NCBI GenBank assembly: GCA_036267635.1
Contig: DATAVR010000109.1
Coordinates: 13,378 to 77,377 of the forward strand
From: JADGRB01 sp036267635
GTDB lineage: Bacteria > Myxococcota_A > Polyangia > Fen-1088
Reading direction: 5' to 3'
Length of the DNA: 64,000 nucleotides
A program made the position numbers and the translations under genes. Positions 1-8,426 of the stretch are shown piece by piece (positions within the stretch are counted from its first letter, which is position 1; each line of letters opens with the position of its first letter). Under the pieces are notes generated by a model. That model worked only from the letters and a program-made list of their open reading frames with translations. It was not told the origin of the DNA and searched no databases.

Positions 1-597
1 CGTGGCGGCCACCTTTACTTCGGCGTCGCGCGGACCTGGGCCACCAACGCGCAGTCGGTCTCGGGCGCCATCGAGATCCTGGGCGCGCGCGGCGGTCCCG
101 AGTTGCGCAACAACTACCTCGGCGCGGACCCCAACGGCAACGTGAACGGCAAGCTCACCGTGTTCGGCGGACAATACGATCTGAGCTTCGCGCGGCTGGT
201 GTTCGACAAGCTCTACACCGGCGTCAGCCCCGATCTCCTCCTCAGCCTCTTCGGCGTCGGCGCCTACACCACCAGCGTCAACTCGACTTACAACGATGTC
301 CTCAAGCTCAAGGCGGGCGTCGAGGCCAGCTATCTGTTTCTCTCCTGGCTGGGCGTCTCCGAGCGGTTCGATCACGTGCGCCTCGCCGGCAGCGACTCGA
401 CGCAGGCCTACACCAGCGCCGCCTCGCGCCTGCTGTTCCACACCGGGTGGCGGAGCCGCGGCGAGATCGCGCTCCAGTACGCGTATTTCATCTACGGCAG
501 CGGGGTGGAGGTCGAGACGGGCTATCCGCCCGTGAAGGACCCGAACATCGCCCCCGACCGCAACGTCTTCTCCTTGATTGGCACCTTCTGGTGGTGA
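1..597 (+). CDS. C-terminal part of an outer-membrane beta-barrel-like protein (partial)
   Basis: The frame is open from the first base, so the gene starts outside the window. The visible 198 residues alternate polar and hydrophobic positions with many aromatic residues (for example GGQYDLSFARLVFDKLY and GEIALQYAYFIYGSG) and end in FWW. An aromatic C-terminus and amphipathic strands are typical of outer-membrane beta-barrels recognised by the BAM machinery. No signal peptide can be checked. It is followed after 10 bp by the first of three lipoproteins and then two GH74 enzymes, all on the same strand, so it may be the porin or transport component of that group. The family assignment rests on composition only. 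Confidence 0.6.
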   Translation, partial: RGGHLYFGVARTWATNAQSVSGAIEILGARGGPELRNNYLGADPNGNVNGKLTVFGGQYDLSFARLVFDKLYTGVSPDLLLSLFGVGAYTTSVNSTYNDVLKLKAGVEASYLFLSWLGVSERFDHVRLAGSDSTQAYTSAASRLLFHTGWRSRGEIALQYAYFIYGSGVEVETGYPPVKDPNIAPDRNVFSLIGTFWW

Positions 598-607
598 GGG
601 CTGGGAA

Positions 608-1531
608 ATGACGCATCAACTGAATTCGCGTGATTTGTCACCGCGCAGGGCGCGCTGGGTCGCGCCGTCGCTCGCGTTCGCGGTCTTGGTCGCGGTCTTG
701 GTCGCGCTTTTGGGCCTCGGCGGTTGCACCGCCTACGCGACCAAGAAGAACCTGCCGATCGACTGCTCGGTCGAGAACGCCTACGACATCGACAACATCG
801 ACTCCGAGTTCGGGATGTCCTGGTCCTCGCACGACGGCACGACCGACGCCGGCTTCATGCCCGCGGTGCAGACCATCCCCGACGGGGCGCTGTGCACCGA
901 CACCACCGCCTTCCACGTCACGAGCCTCAACTATTACAACGACTGGGGTGCGGTGTTCGGATTCTACGGCTTCGGCAAGAAGATCGAGACCGCGCGGCAA
1001 GGGCTGTCGTTCTGGGCGCGCGCTCCCGGGAACACCAACAAGGGCCTGACAATCCTGATCGACGACCCGAACACCTACAATCCGTCCGCGTCGTGCACCG
1101 ATGCGGGTATGGTCGTGCCGCCGGGAGACGCCGGCGCCAACTGCACGACCTACTGCCTGGCCGACGGGGGAAGCACCGCGACGGGGCCCGTCCTCGATCC
1201 GAACGGAAACGTCCTCTCGTCGGGGACCTCGACCGCGCCCTTGCCGGCGAATTCCTGCGGAAACAGCTATCAGACCCAGCTGACACTGACGGCTGACTGG
1301 CACTTCTACACGATTCCCTTCAGCGCGTTTCACCAGATGAACAATCCGGACAAGGTGCCGAACGCGGCGCTCACGGAGACCGGCTCGGCAGAGGGGACGT
1401 ACCTTCTCACCTCCTCGATCTGGAACATGACCTTCCGCGTGCCGAAGGCCGCGCCTTTCGATCTCTGGTTCGACCGCCTGGGCTTCTACAGTCCCAGGAC
1501 GCCAGGAGAAGGACCGACAGATGCGCAGTAA
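608..1531 (+). CDS. Lipoprotein with a jelly-roll, carbohydrate-binding-like domain
   Basis: The start at 608 is chosen because GAGGGCTGGGA lies just upstream; an in-frame TTG at 578 would overlap the preceding gene. The protein has an arginine-rich n-region, a hydrophobic stretch and the lipobox LGLGGC (Cys40), so it should be a lipoprotein of 307 residues. The body has alternating beta-strand patterns (HFYTIPFSAFHQM near residue 235 and PFDLWFDRLGFY near the end). This is the pattern of CBM11/CIA30-like beta-sandwich domains, in which a strand reading F-D-x-x-x-D-x-x precedes the last strand. Two more lipoproteins of this kind follow. The signal region contains a short 12-bp repeat (AVLVAVLVA). 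The exact CBM family is not established. Confidence 0.75.
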   Translation: MTHQLNSRDLSPRRARWVAPSLAFAVLVAVLVALLGLGGCTAYATKKNLPIDCSVENAYDIDNIDSEFGMSWSSHDGTTDAGFMPAVQTIPDGALCTDTTAFHVTSLNYYNDWGAVFGFYGFGKKIETARQGLSFWARAPGNTNKGLTILIDDPNTYNPSASCTDAGMVVPPGDAGANCTTYCLADGGSTATGPVLDPNGNVLSSGTSTAPLPANSCGNSYQTQLTLTADWHFYTIPFSAFHQMNNPDKVPNAALTETGSAEGTYLLTSSIWNMTFRVPKAAPFDLWFDRLGFYSPRTPGEGPTDAQ

Positions 1532-1618
1532 AGCAGCGGATCGATTTGTTCACGCCGTGGGGGCGTTGACGGTGAACGTTGTTGGGATGAACGGACAGGA
1601 AAGAAAGGGAGCTTCTTC

Positions 1619-2539
1619 ATGACTACGAATCTTCAAATGAGAAATCTTGTGGCAATCCTCCTCGCCGGCGCGCTCGGCGCCTGCACCAGCCAGGCGGCCG
1701 GCACAGGGACCGGCGGCTCCGGCGGCACCGGAACGACCACCGGGACCGGCGGGACGACCAGCACGGGATCCGGCGGCGGCGGTGGTGCCAGCAGCAGCGC
1801 CGTGGCCTGCAATGAAGGGCCGGGCAACTTTGCGCCCGTCAACGGCGTGGCCTGTCCCCCTGCGCCCTCCTCGGGCCTCATCACCGACTTCTCGGTGAGC
1901 GCCGACGCCGGCGTTCCCGACGGCGGCGCCACGCAGGCGCGGTTCGGCGACGATTCCACCACCCTGACGGGCGGCGAGAGCACCTACGCCAACGCTCCGG
2001 CGACGCTCACGTCGAGCGTAGCGGGGGGCGATTGGCACCTCCAGGGGATGATCTCCAACTTCGCCGGCTTCTCCCTCTACTTCGACAACGTCCCCGTCAA
2101 CGGCATGCCCTGCAACATGGTCGACGCCTCGGCCTACACGGGGATCTCCTTCAAGATCTGGGGGACGAGCGGAGGAGGGATCACCATGGGGATGGGAATC
2201 GTCGACGATACGCCGGTGCCCTCCTGGTTCTCCTCCGTCACCGACGGTGGGAGCTTCTCGGGGCCCGGCAGCTGCATTCCCAACGCGAATGGCCAGCAGT
2301 ACTACCACCCGGGGTGCGCGGATCCGACGGCCCCCGCGATCAACATCCCCAGCACCGCCGTGGACAAGGCGAGCGCGCAGCCCGTCACCCTCACGTGGGC
2401 CGATTTCGTGGGCGGTGCCTGCAAGGCGAACGTGCTGCCGGGGCAGATCGTCTCCATCTACTGGCAGTTCGTCTGGTCGACGACCATGGCGCCGTACTCT
2501 GTCGACATGCACATCGACGACCTGACGTTCACCAAGTAA
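1619..2539 (+). CDS. Lipoprotein with Gly/Thr linker and jelly-roll carbohydrate-binding-like domain
   Basis: This 306-residue protein starts with an ATG after GGAAAGAAAGGGAG. It has a lipobox (LGAC, Cys22), then a low-complexity Gly/Thr/Ser linker to about residue 62, then a domain of about 240 residues. The domain ends in SVDMHIDDLTF, a signature-like last strand shared with CBM11/CIA30-type sandwiches. A paired FSLYFDNV strand and LTWADF strand fit the same fold. The linker probably projects the domain from the outer membrane. The stop codon overlaps the next ATG (TAATG), so the two genes are translationally coupled. A binding role is inferred from fold pattern and from the GH74 enzymes downstream. 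Confidence 0.75.
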   Translation: MTTNLQMRNLVAILLAGALGACTSQAAGTGTGGSGGTGTTTGTGGTTSTGSGGGGGASSSAVACNEGPGNFAPVNGVACPPAPSSGLITDFSVSADAGVPDGGATQARFGDDSTTLTGGESTYANAPATLTSSVAGGDWHLQGMISNFAGFSLYFDNVPVNGMPCNMVDASAYTGISFKIWGTSGGGITMGMGIVDDTPVPSWFSSVTDGGSFSGPGSCIPNANGQQYYHPGCADPTAPAINIPSTAVDKASAQPVTLTWADFVGGACKANVLPGQIVSIYWQFVWSTTMAPYSVDMHIDDLTFTK

Positions 2540-3249
2540 TGACCCGTCTCGTGCAGCGGTCGATCGTCGCGGGGTCGCTCGCCGTTCTCGCTTTGGGGAC
2601 GGCGGGCTGTCTCTGTCCGCCCTGTCCGACGGCGGCGGCCGGAGGCGCGCCGGCCACGGCGGCGACCGCGGGCAACGGCCGCGCGGCCGCGGGGCCGGTC
2701 GCCACCGGTAGCCGGTTGGCGGTCTGGGACGGAGAGGGCGCGGGGGCAGGCGCCCAGGGGTGGGACTCCTGCGCCGACCCCAAGACTGGTTGCAGCAAGG
2801 TGGGCACCGCGCCGGGCGTCGGCATCAACAACAGCAACGCCATCAAGCTGCACGGCGACGGGACGGGGTTCCTCGGCATGGGGTGGAACCTGTTCGGCTG
2901 GTATCCGGCGAACGCCGGGATCGACATGACTCCTTACAGCCACCTGACGTTCCAGATCCGCGTCGACGCCAAGTCGCCCGAGGTCGCGGTCGATCCCGCC
3001 TCGGTCGGGGTGTTGCTCGGCTGCAGCGGCAACAAGAACGACAGCGCGACGGTGCCCGTCGAGCGCTACGCCAAGGGCTTCGCCGACGGCAAGTGGCACA
3101 AGGTGGAGATCCCGATCTCCGCATTTACAAAGGGCCCCGGCGCCAAGTTCGATCCGCAGTCGTTCTGGGAGTTTCGGATCGCGACCTGGAGCGCGGCGCC
3201 GCGGCACTTCGACATCTTCATCGACGACATCGCGCTCGAGAAGCAGTAG
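2539..3249 (+). CDS. Lipoprotein with CBM11/CIA30-like beta-sandwich
   Basis: The ATG overlaps the previous stop by one base. The 236-residue product has a signal ending at TAGC (Cys24), a short Ala/Gly linker and one beta-sandwich domain. Diagnostic stretches are SHLTFQIRVDAKS near residue 134, KWHKVEIPISAF near 185 and FDIFIDDIALEK at the end. This W-x-x-V-x-I-P-x-x-x-F ... D-I-x-I-D-D-I pattern is typical of galactose-binding-like and CBM11 modules. It is the clearest binding-domain candidate of the three lipoproteins, and the one directly before the first GH74 gene (9 bp gap). A role in holding the glycan near the enzymes is an inference. Confidence 0.78.
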   Translation: MTRLVQRSIVAGSLAVLALGTAGCLCPPCPTAAAGGAPATAATAGNGRAAAGPVATGSRLAVWDGEGAGAGAQGWDSCADPKTGCSKVGTAPGVGINNSNAIKLHGDGTGFLGMGWNLFGWYPANAGIDMTPYSHLTFQIRVDAKSPEVAVDPASVGVLLGCSGNKNDSATVPVERYAKGFADGKWHKVEIPISAFTKGPGAKFDPQSFWEFRIATWSAAPRHFDIFIDDIALEKQ

Positions 3250-3258
3250 GCGATCGTC

Positions 3259-5640
3259 GTGGCAGGGACGCGGAGGACGCTCGTCGCGGTGAGCGCGAGT
3301 ATTTGGGTGGCGGCGGGCGCCGCTTGCGTCGACAGCACCCACCGCGCGGCCGGGGACGGCGGCCTGCCGCCGGGCGCCGTGCAGCCCCTCGTCTGCCAGG
3401 GGACGCCGCCCGTCGCGGCGGTGACCGATGCGGGGATCCCCTCGGCGACGCCGATGCCCGTCGGCCCGTACGGCTGGAAGAACGTCGCCATCAAGGGCGG
3501 CGGGTTCGTGAGCGGCATCGTGATGAGCCAGGCGCTGCCGGGCCTCGCCTTCGCGCGCACCGACGTGGGGGGGGCCTACCGTTTCGATCCCGCCAGCGGG
3601 CGCTGGGCGCCGATCACCGACTGGGTCAGCAAACCCAACTCCAACCTCATCGGGATCGAGAGCATCGCCACGGATCCGGTCGATCCGAGCCGTGTCTACC
3701 TGGCCGCGGGCGAGTACACCAGCGGGGGCGACGGATTCATCCTCAGCTCGACCGACATGGGCCAGACCTTCGCCCAGAACAGCATCGGGGCGCCGATGGG
3801 CGGCAACGCCGACGGCCGCAACATGGGCGAGCGGCTGGCCGTCGATCCCAACCTGCCGAGCACGCTCTACTTCGGCTCGCGCACCGCCGGGCTCTGGACC
3901 AGCGCCGACTTCGCCCAGACCTGGACGCAGGTGGCGAGCTTCACGAACGCCCTCGGCGCCAATGGCGAGTCCGCGGTGGCGACGACCATGGGAAACGGCT
4001 ACGGGCTGACGTTCGTGGTCTTCGATCCGTCGACGGGCGACCCGGGGAGCGCCACGCCCAGCATCTACGTCGGCGTCGGCCTGACGACCGGGACGGCGCT
4101 CTATCGTTCGACCGACGCCGGGGCGACCTGGCAGCCGGTCGCCGGGCAGCCGGCGGGGATGATGCCGCACCACGCGGTGCTCGACGGCTGCGGCGATCTC
4201 TACTTCGCCTACAACAACGGGTCGGGTCCGAACGGCGTCACGGCCGGGGCGATCTGGCGCTACACGCCGGCGACCGGCGCCTGGACCGACGTCAGCCCCA
4301 CGCACGGTGGGTTCGGTTTCGGCGGCATCTCTGCCGACGCCGCTCACCCGGGAACGCTGGTCGTCACCACGATCGACGACTGGGGAGACGCCGAGGCCAA
4401 GATCTATCGAACCACGAACGGCGGCGCGAGCTGGGCGTCACTCGCCGACGGAGCCGTCTGGGACGTGGCGAGCGCAGAGTGGCTCTACTGGCACACCGGC
4501 AGCCTGCCGTCGAGGGGCTGGATGGGCAACGTGCAGGTCGATCCCTTTGATTCGTCGCACGCGCTCTTCATCACCGGGCAGGGTCTCTGGTCGAGCGACG
4601 ACGTGACCGCCGCCGACAGCGGCGTGGCCACGCACTGGTCGTTCGCCGACGACGGTCTGGAAGAGACGGTGGCGCTCGATCTGGCCAGCCCTCCGGCCGC
4701 CGCACCACCATCGCCCTCGACCCCGCCGCTCTTGACCGGCGTCGGCGACATCGGCGGTTTCCGCCACGACGATCTCGACGTCTCGCCGCCGGGCGGGATG
4801 TTCGCCAACCCGATCTTCGGCAACACCAACAGCATCGACTTTGCCGAGAGCGCGCCCACCATCGTCGCGCGGGTGGGGACGAGCTCGTCGTCGGGCGGGC
4901 AGAACGGTGCTTACTCGACCGACGGGGGGACGACCTGGACGCCGTTTGCCGGCGCTCCCGCCGGGAGCACTGGGTCGGGATCGATCGCGGTCTCCGCCGA
5001 CGGCGCCACGTTCGTGTGGGCCCCCAAGAAGGGGACCCCCTCGTACTCGGGGGACAGGGGCACCACCTGGACCGCCAGCACGGGGCTCGCGGCAGGCACG
5101 CTGGTCGCCGCCGATCGGGTCAACCCGTCCAAGTTCTACGCCAGCGGGCGCGGCGGGATGCTCGCCAGCACCGACGGCGGCGCGACGTTCAAGCAGGTCA
5201 CCACGCCCGCCTCCGGGCGGCCGCGTCCGGTGTTCGGCGTCGAAGGCGACCTCTGGATCCCGACCAGCACCGGCCTGCTTCATTCGCAGGACTCTGGCGC
5301 GACGTTCCCGGCCGTCGCGGCGGTGAACGGGGCGACCGCGGTCGGCTTCGGCGCGCCGGTGATGCCGGGACAGACCTACCCGTCCGTCTACCTGGCAGGT
5401 TCCGTGCTGCTCCCGACTTCGGTGTTCTACACCTGGGGGATCTACCGCTCCGACGACGCCGGGGCGACCTGGCAGCACCTCGACGATCCGCAGCACCAGT
5501 TCGGCTACATCAACTGCCTGGCCGGCGATCGACGCCAGCCCGGCCGCGTCTATCTCGGCACCTCCGGCAGAGGGATCGTCTACGGCGACCCGCAGACCGC
5601 AACGGTCACACCGACCGGCACACCGACCGGCACACAATGA
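3259..5640 (+). CDS. GH74 family xyloglucanase / oligoxyloglucan hydrolase, lipoprotein
   Basis: This 793-residue enzyme starts at GTG 3259. The hydrophobic leader ends at AGAAC (Cys23), a weak but plausible lipobox. From residue 71 it shows the GH74 double seven-bladed beta-propeller pattern: YGWKNVAIKGGGFVSGIV, then ARTDVGGAYRFD (Asp102), many S-x-D-x-G-x-T-W repeats (BNR type), and GDIGGFRHDD (Asp497). In characterised GH74 enzymes these two aspartates are the catalytic acid and base, so the enzyme should be active on xyloglucan or other beta-1,4-glucans. The C-terminus carries a short TGTPTGTPTGT tail encoded by tandem 12-bp units. The last bases overlap the start of a second GH74 gene (ATGA). 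Confidence 0.9.
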   Translation: MAGTRRTLVAVSASIWVAAGAACVDSTHRAAGDGGLPPGAVQPLVCQGTPPVAAVTDAGIPSATPMPVGPYGWKNVAIKGGGFVSGIVMSQALPGLAFARTDVGGAYRFDPASGRWAPITDWVSKPNSNLIGIESIATDPVDPSRVYLAAGEYTSGGDGFILSSTDMGQTFAQNSIGAPMGGNADGRNMGERLAVDPNLPSTLYFGSRTAGLWTSADFAQTWTQVASFTNALGANGESAVATTMGNGYGLTFVVFDPSTGDPGSATPSIYVGVGLTTGTALYRSTDAGATWQPVAGQPAGMMPHHAVLDGCGDLYFAYNNGSGPNGVTAGAIWRYTPATGAWTDVSPTHGGFGFGGISADAAHPGTLVVTTIDDWGDAEAKIYRTTNGGASWASLADGAVWDVASAEWLYWHTGSLPSRGWMGNVQVDPFDSSHALFITGQGLWSSDDVTAADSGVATHWSFADDGLEETVALDLASPPAAAPPSPSTPPLLTGVGDIGGFRHDDLDVSPPGGMFANPIFGNTNSIDFAESAPTIVARVGTSSSSGGQNGAYSTDGGTTWTPFAGAPAGSTGSGSIAVSADGATFVWAPKKGTPSYSGDRGTTWTASTGLAAGTLVAADRVNPSKFYASGRGGMLASTDGGATFKQVTTPASGRPRPVFGVEGDLWIPTSTGLLHSQDSGATFPAVAAVNGATAVGFGAPVMPGQTYPSVYLAGSVLLPTSVFYTWGIYRSDDAGATWQHLDDPQHQFGYINCLAGDRRQPGRVYLGTSGRGIVYGDPQTATVTPTGTPTGTQ

Positions 5641-7964
5641 AGGGACCGACGACAATGGGTTCACGCGCGCGATGGTTGATGTCGTTGGCGGGCGGGGTGG
5701 GGGTCTTCGCGCTGTCGGGCTGCAGCCGGATCTGCACCTGCCAGGTTCCGCCGGTCACGCCGGGGACGAGCCCCGCGGCACAGAACGCGCCCGCGGCGGC
5801 CGCCGCGCCGGCGGGCGGTGGCCTCAAAGGCAACGTGCCCTACAACTGGAAGAACGTCGTCGTCCTGGGCGGCGGCTTCGTCAGCGGCATCGTCTACAGC
5901 CCGGTCCAGAAGGATCTGGTCTTCGCGCGCACCGACGTGGGGGGCGCCTACCGCTTCGATCCGGACCACAAGGTCTGGGTCGCGCTCACCGATCAGCTGG
6001 GGCGCGATTCGAACTTCATCGGCATCGAAAGCCTGGCGGCCGATCCGGTCGACCCCAACAAGGTCTATCTGGCCGCGGGGACGTACACCGGGTCGTGGGT
6101 CGGCAACGGCGCCATCCTCCGCTCGAACGATCGCGGCAACACCTGGCAGACGATCGACATGCCGGTGAAGATGGGCGGCAACGAGAACGGACGCTCGATG
6201 GGTGAGCGCCTGGCCATCGACCCCAACCTGACCAGCATCCTCTATTTCGGGTCGCGCAAGGCGGGCCTCTGGAAGAGCGGCGACTCGGGGTCTACCTGGG
6301 ACAAGGTTGGCAGCTTCACCGCCTCCGACAACGACAAGGGGATCGGCATCCCGATCGTCTTCTTCGACAAGGCGAGCGGCGCCAAGGGGAAGGCGACGCC
6401 GACCATCTACGCGGCGGTCGCCAACAACGACGGCAGCCTGTACCGCAGCACCGACGCCGGCGCCACCTGGAAGCTGGTCCCGGGGCAGCCCAAGGGCCTG
6501 ATGGCCAGCCACGCCGAGTTCGATTCGCTCGGCGAGCTCTACCTCAGCTACGGCAACGGCCCCGGCCCGAACGACATCTCCGACGGCGCGGTCTGGGAGT
6601 ACGACCCCAAGAAAGACAAGTTCACCGACATCACACCGTCGAAGCCGAACGGCGACGACAAGTTCGGCTACGGCGGCCTGTCGCTCGACGCCAAGCACCC
6701 CGGCACGCTGATGGTCAGCACCATCGATCGTTGGAGCAAGGGGGACGAGATCTACCGGACCACCGACGGCGGCAAGAAGTGGAAAGCGCTGCTGACCAAG
6801 GTGGTGCGCGACGACACGGGCGCCAAGTACCTCTACTGGCACAAGTCCGAGCCGATCGGACGGGGCTGGATGGGCGACATCGCGATCGATCCGTTTCACC
6901 CGGAGCGCGCGATGTACGTGACCGGGGCGGGGATCTGGGCCACCGAGGACGCCACCGACGCGGACGCCGACAAGCCGACGCACTGGAAGTTCCTCGACCA
7001 GGGGCTCGAGGAGACGGTCATCAAGGCGCTGGTCAGCCCGCCGGCCGGACCGCCGCTCCTGAGCGCGATGGGCGATCTCTGCGGCTTCCGCCACGACGAC
7101 ATCGACAAGCCCTCGGCCGACGGGATGTTCGACAATCCGCTCTGCGGCTCGGCCAGCGGCATCGACGTCGCCTGGAGCAAACCGGATGTCGTCGCGCGCG
7201 TCGGCTGGGACAACAATCAGAAGTGGGGCGCCCTCTCTCTCGACGGCGGCAAGACCTGGGCGCCGTTCAAATCGATGCCCAAGAAGGCCAAGGGCGCCGG
7301 CTCGATCGCGGTGTCGGCCGACGGCACGGCGTTCCTCTGGGCGCCGCTGGAAGGGCCGGTCGTCTATTCGCAGGACGCCGGCGCGACCTGGAACCGCGCC
7401 GAGGGGCTCCCGGAGGCGGAAGCCTCTCCCGACTGGGCGCCGGTTCCGTTCAGGCCGGCCGCCGATCGCGTGAACCCGAAGAAGTTCTACGTGCTCGACG
7501 CCAAGGGGGGACAGGCCTTCACCAGCGTCGACGGCGGCGCCCACTTCACCGCCTCGTCGACGGGATTGCCCGCGCTCGCCGACTACCAGTTCGGCTCCTC
7601 CTCGGCGCAGGCCACGCCCGGCATCGAGGGCGACGTATGGCTCACCAACTTCAAAGAGCTCAATCACTCGACCGATTCGGGGAAGACCTACGAGGCAATC
7701 GGCAGCGTGAGCGAGGCCTACGCGCTCGGCTTCGGCAAGGCGGCCGACGGCAAGAAGTACCCGGCGCTCTATCTCATCGGCAAGATCGACAGCGTGGTCG
7801 GCTTCTTCCGCTCCGACGACGTCGGCGCCACCTGGGTGCGGGTCAACGACGACCAGCACCAGTACGGCTTCTGCAGCGTCATCACCGGCGATCCCCGCGT
7901 CTACGGCCGCGTCTACGTGGGCACCGGCGGCCGCGGGATCGTCTACGGCGAGCCGGCGAAGTAG
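5637..7964 (+). CDS. Second GH74 family xyloglucanase-type lipoprotein
   Basis: The start at ATG 5637 overlaps the preceding stop; ATG 5655 is an alternative that gives a tighter signal peptide. The lipobox is ALSGC (Cys29 from 5637). The mature protein repeats the GH74 plan: YNWKNVVVLGGGFVSGIV, ARTDVGGAYRFD (Asp100), S-x-D-x-G-x-T-W blades and MGDLCGFRHDDID (Asp480). Both catalytic aspartates are kept. It differs from its neighbour throughout, including a Lys-richer surface and a shorter C-terminus, so it is an old duplication or a separately acquired paralogue with perhaps different cleavage specificity. Known GH74 enzymes include both endo- and reducing-end-specific exo-types; which type each gene encodes cannot be read by eye. 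Confidence 0.9.
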   Translation: MKGPTTMGSRARWLMSLAGGVGVFALSGCSRICTCQVPPVTPGTSPAAQNAPAAAAAPAGGGLKGNVPYNWKNVVVLGGGFVSGIVYSPVQKDLVFARTDVGGAYRFDPDHKVWVALTDQLGRDSNFIGIESLAADPVDPNKVYLAAGTYTGSWVGNGAILRSNDRGNTWQTIDMPVKMGGNENGRSMGERLAIDPNLTSILYFGSRKAGLWKSGDSGSTWDKVGSFTASDNDKGIGIPIVFFDKASGAKGKATPTIYAAVANNDGSLYRSTDAGATWKLVPGQPKGLMASHAEFDSLGELYLSYGNGPGPNDISDGAVWEYDPKKDKFTDITPSKPNGDDKFGYGGLSLDAKHPGTLMVSTIDRWSKGDEIYRTTDGGKKWKALLTKVVRDDTGAKYLYWHKSEPIGRGWMGDIAIDPFHPERAMYVTGAGIWATEDATDADADKPTHWKFLDQGLEETVIKALVSPPAGPPLLSAMGDLCGFRHDDIDKPSADGMFDNPLCGSASGIDVAWSKPDVVARVGWDNNQKWGALSLDGGKTWAPFKSMPKKAKGAGSIAVSADGTAFLWAPLEGPVVYSQDAGATWNRAEGLPEAEASPDWAPVPFRPAADRVNPKKFYVLDAKGGQAFTSVDGGAHFTASSTGLPALADYQFGSSSAQATPGIEGDVWLTNFKELNHSTDSGKTYEAIGSVSEAYALGFGKAADGKKYPALYLIGKIDSVVGFFRSDDVGATWVRVNDDQHQYGFCSVITGDPRVYGRVYVGTGGRGIVYGEPAK

Positions 7965-7999
7965 CGCGGACGATCGCCGCGTGCGCGGGATAGCCGATA

Positions 8000-8015
8000 G
8001 CGCGCTCGAGCGCGC
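8000..8015. repeat. 16-bp perfect palindrome GCGCGCTCGAGCGCGC
   Basis: The 16 bases form an uninterrupted inverted repeat 35 bp after the second GH74 stop codon, exactly where base composition drops toward the lower-GC patch. It could form a strong hairpin at the end of the GH74 transcript, although no T-tract follows. It could equally be a junction sequence. Function unknown. Confidence 0.5.
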
Positions 8016-8045
8016 CGGCCCACTTGGAGCACGCCGTCACGGACC

Positions 8046-8425
8046 GTGTACGTCGGGCTGGGTAGTGGCGATCAGTCCGTATTAGATGCAACGACCGGCA
8101 AGGGCAAAGAGTACGGCGTAACTCAGCCCAAGAACGGGCCGCTCCGTCAAACAAAAGAGGGAACTGAAGAATACGTAAAGCCAGGCAACTATGGAGCGGG
8201 GAACAATGCCTGGAGCGCACATACACATCCCCCGACGGGGGCGCGGAGTTTTCTAATATGGATCTCGACGCCGCAAGGGTACTGGGAGCGCCACTCTATT
8301 TGGGGGATCCTAAGGGCAACCTGTGGGTGCTTGATCCCATCGCAAAAACCATAATGTTTGTCTCACCCCCTTCAACGTACGTTCCGGGAACAACGGCCAT
8401 CCCGGATACCTCTACCTTTCGTTAG
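8046..8425 (+). pseudogene. Frameshifted JAMM/MPN-type metalloprotease fragment, polymorphic-toxin-tail-like
   Basis: The first reading frame (possible GTG at 8046, no convincing ribosome site) runs to AWSAHTHPP. From the C5 run at 8229-8233 the sensible protein moves to another frame, DGGAEFSNMDLDAARVLG, and continues to a stop at 8423-8425. One missing C would join the two. Joined, the sequence shows H-x-H-x8-S-x-x-D, the zinc-binding signature of JAMM (JAB1/MPN) isopeptidases, followed by a GDPKGNLWVLDP strand as in JAB domains that end Rhs-type toxins. No upstream Rhs or delivery region is present, so this looks like an orphan tail. GC content and codon use are visibly lower than in neighbours, suggesting transfer. 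A sequencing error in the C run is possible. Confidence 0.6.
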
Positions 8426-8426
8426 G

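Noticed and set aside
2458..4347. 629-residue leftward open frame opposite the lipoprotein and GH74 genes
   Set aside because: Arg/Gly/Ala/His-rich composition of a shadow frame in high-GC DNA; the opposite strand has clear lipoboxes and GH74 motifs.
5661..7859. 732-residue leftward open frame opposite the second GH74 gene
   Set aside because: Long only because of GC-biased codons; no start site, no domain, and the + strand holds conserved GH74 residues.
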